The position numbers and the translations under genes were made by a program. The notes under the pieces are model-generated. The model was not told where the DNA came from and did no database searches. It saw only the letters and a program-made list of their open reading frames with translations. This document shows, one piece after another, positions 62,516-64,000 of a stretch of DNA of 64,000 nt. The stretch covers positions 1,302,001 to 1,366,000 of the forward strand of contig NZ_CP095397.1 of assembly GCF_023008545.1 (NCBI RefSeq), read 5' to 3'. This DNA is from Natribaculum luteum. GTDB taxonomy: Archaea > Halobacteriota > Halobacteria > Halobacteriales > Natrialbaceae. Each line of letters opens with the position of its first letter. The stretch's first letter is position 1.

Positions 62516-63289
62516 ATGCGATCGACCGAGGACGGGCACGCCGATCCGCTCGGACGCGCGATGTACGACTACCAGCGCGGCGACCAGGGGACGTTGACCT
62601 ACCGCGACGGTGCCGCAGTGCGCGACGGCCACGTCGAGGAGTACTACTTTCAGCCGCCATCGGAGTGGGCCGACGCGACGGTGTCGCTGCTCGAGCGACT
62701 CGCGGCCGCCGACGGACCGGTGCTCGACGTGGGATGTGGCACGGGTCAGCACGCCCTGTGGTGGCAAGAACGCGGCGTCGACGTCGTCGGCGTCGACGTC
62801 AGCCCCTGGGCAGTGGCGGCCGCCCGCGAACGTGGCGTCGAGGCCGTTTCGATCGCGAACATGTTCGCCCTGCCGTTCGAACGCGACGCGTTCGGATCGC
62901 TTTACGCCGGCGGGACGCAACTCGGCCTCGCCGGGTCGCTCGCGGGGATCGGCGACCTCCTCGCGGAGTTCGCCCGCGTCACCGACGGCGAGGCCGTCGC
63001 CGTGGTCGACAACTACGATCCGACCGGCCTCGAGGAGTCGTTTTTCGGCTACCGACCAGATCCGCGCGAGGGCGTCGCCCACCGGTGTTTCCACTTCGAG
63101 TACGAGTTCGAGACCGACGACAGCGAGCGAGTTTGCGAGGTCGGGAAGTCGCTGCACTTTCTTTTGTGTTCGCCCGACCGCCTCCGCGAGGCTGCCATCG
63201 CCACGCCGTGGACGGTACGCGACGTCGTCGGTGGCGACGGCCACTACAGGGCGGTCCTGACGAAAGCGAACGAGAGAAACGGTCGATAG
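62516..63289 (+). CDS. Class I SAM-dependent methyltransferase
   Basis: 257 residues from the ATG at 62516. Motif I VLDVGCGTGQHALWWQER, motif II VVGVDVSPWAVAAARE and post-motif DAFGSLYAGGTQLGLAGSLA complete the fold. A charged N-terminal extension (MYDYQRGDQGTLTYRDGAAV) is unusual and may bind the substrate. Small-molecule methyltransferase of unknown target; not similar to the enzyme at 22639 beyond the common fold. Confidence 0.85.
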   Translation: MRSTEDGHADPLGRAMYDYQRGDQGTLTYRDGAAVRDGHVEEYYFQPPSEWADATVSLLERLAAADGPVLDVGCGTGQHALWWQERGVDVVGVDVSPWAVAAARERGVEAVSIANMFALPFERDAFGSLYAGGTQLGLAGSLAGIGDLLAEFARVTDGEAVAVVDNYDPTGLEESFFGYRPDPREGVAHRCFHFEYEFETDDSERVCEVGKSLHFLLCSPDRLREAAIATPWTVRDVVGGDGHYRAVLTKANERNGR

Positions 63290-63447
63290 CGAGACGGGGT
63301 GACGGTTCCAGCCGGCACCTCGAGCGAGGCAGTCGCGTATCGGCGGTCCACGTTCGTCGCTTCGTCCAGCCGTCTTTCTCGACTGCGAGAGTGGGCGTGA
63401 TCGACGGCCGAACGCTTTTGCCGCCGTTGAGCGAATCCAGTGGACGA

Positions 63448-64000
63448 ATGGTCGCCCTCTCGTTCGGCGTGCTGGTCGCCGTCGCCATCGTCACCTGCCT
63501 GTTCATGGCGTGGGTCCTCGGGGCCAACAGCAACTCGCCGCCGTTCGCGCCGGCGATCGGAGCGAACGCGATCTCGACGATGCGCGCGGCGTTCGTCATC
63601 GGCCTCCTGGCGGCGGCGGGTGCGCTCATGCAGGGCGGGAGCATCTCCGAGACGATCGGCGCGGACCTCATCGACGGGGTGGCGATCACTCCGCTTGCAG
63701 CCACCGCCGGGCTGTTGACCGCGGCCACGTTCATGGCGGTCGGGATCTACACGCGCTATCCCATTCCGGCGGCGTTCGCGACGACGGGGGCGATGGTGGG
63801 CGTCGGACTCGGCCTCGGCGGCGATCCCGCGTTCGACACCTACCGCAGGCTGGGGACGTTCTGGCTGCTGGTCCCGTTCATGTCCGGCGGCCTCGCCTAC
63901 GTCACCGCGGTCGTCCTCCGGCGCGACGACGTCCCCGAGTCGGTCAGCATTCCGGCGCTCGCCGGCCTCGTCGGGGCGATCCTCGCGAACGTCCGCCTCG
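63448..64000 (+). CDS. PiT-family inorganic phosphate transporter, C-terminus beyond window
   Basis: The first 184 residues are present, with no stop before the right edge. VLGANSNSPPFAPAIGANAI is the conserved GANxx(A/S) motif of PiT/PHO4 carriers, repeated later in the family. At least five helices follow. It should import phosphate, or sulfate, with a cation. The ATG at 63448 follows an intergenic gap of 158 bases. Confidence 0.9.
   Translation, partial: MVALSFGVLVAVAIVTCLFMAWVLGANSNSPPFAPAIGANAISTMRAAFVIGLLAAAGALMQGGSISETIGADLIDGVAITPLAATAGLLTAATFMAVGIYTRYPIPAAFATTGAMVGVGLGLGGDPAFDTYRRLGTFWLLVPFMSGGLAYVTAVVLRRDDVPESVSIPALAGLVGAILANVRL

Noticed and set aside
1-64000. CRISPR array, rRNA or complete tRNA genes
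   Set aside because: No regularly spaced direct repeats of 28-37 bases, no rRNA-like conserved blocks and no full cloverleaf were seen. The only T-arm-like sequence found is in the 44-nt remnant at 5866.

Overview
The window is haloarchaeal DNA. Evidence: high-GC coding sequence with very acidic proteins, twin-arginine lipoproteins, a halocyanin-type copper protein, archaeal-type PRPP synthetase and isoleucyl-tRNA synthetase, a probable PGF-CTERM surface protein, and weak, TATA-type upstream signals. The abundance of CTCGAG and the gene repertoire fit the Natrialbaceae best; that placement is an inference.

Two very different regions meet near position 21.65 kb. Positions 1-21.65 kb are an accessory island of visibly lower GC, with no housekeeping genes. 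Its left part (1-7 kb) looks plasmid- or provirus-derived: a ribbon-helix-helix protein running off the left edge, a gene-free 1.7-kb stretch holding a mirror-symmetric array of repeated boxes centred near 1424, a small operon of acidic proteins with a terminator hairpin, and several winged-helix or ribbon-helix-helix DNA-binding proteins. A 44-nt tRNA-like remnant, a HEPN-motif protein and a tyrosine recombinase follow. At 8.1-14.5 kb lies a complete type I restriction-modification operon (hsdM-hsdS-hsdR) with a YgjP-type metallopeptidase as fourth gene, divergent from a two-domain winged-helix regulator. At 16.1-21.6 kb is a recombination locus: two related tyrosine recombinases, one N-terminally truncated, each followed by copies of the same repeats (TTACACTTACAA and AAAACGAGGGG boxes). 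Between the repeats sit a three-gene operon of unknown function (C39-like cysteine peptidase, 345-residue soluble protein, four-helix membrane protein) and a broken oxidoreductase gene. This cassette and the mirrored array are the best candidates for something undescribed.

From 21.7 kb onward the DNA is ordinary chromosomal sequence. It includes a methyltransferase, a PfkB kinase, a prepilin peptidase, a HIT protein, a BluB-like nitroreductase, uracil-DNA glycosylase, ileS, an MBL-fold hydrolase, prs, glmM, hisI, serA, serB, a GalT-like protein, the metX-metY pair, transporters, a halocyanin, a PLP aminotransferase, a ferredoxin and the start of a PiT phosphate transporter. Amino-acid and cofactor metabolism dominates: serA/serB for serine, metX/metY for direct sulfhydrylation to homocysteine, hisI for histidine, prs for PRPP.

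Two accessory features interrupt this part. One is a tandem family of four paralogous exported proteins (28.7-32.6 kb), each behind the same ~80-nt leader with a conserved CCCC/GGGG hairpin. The other is a pair of abutting small elements with similar terminal inverted repeats (38.2-38.85 kb). No rRNA gene, complete tRNA gene, CRISPR array or intact transposase gene was seen.
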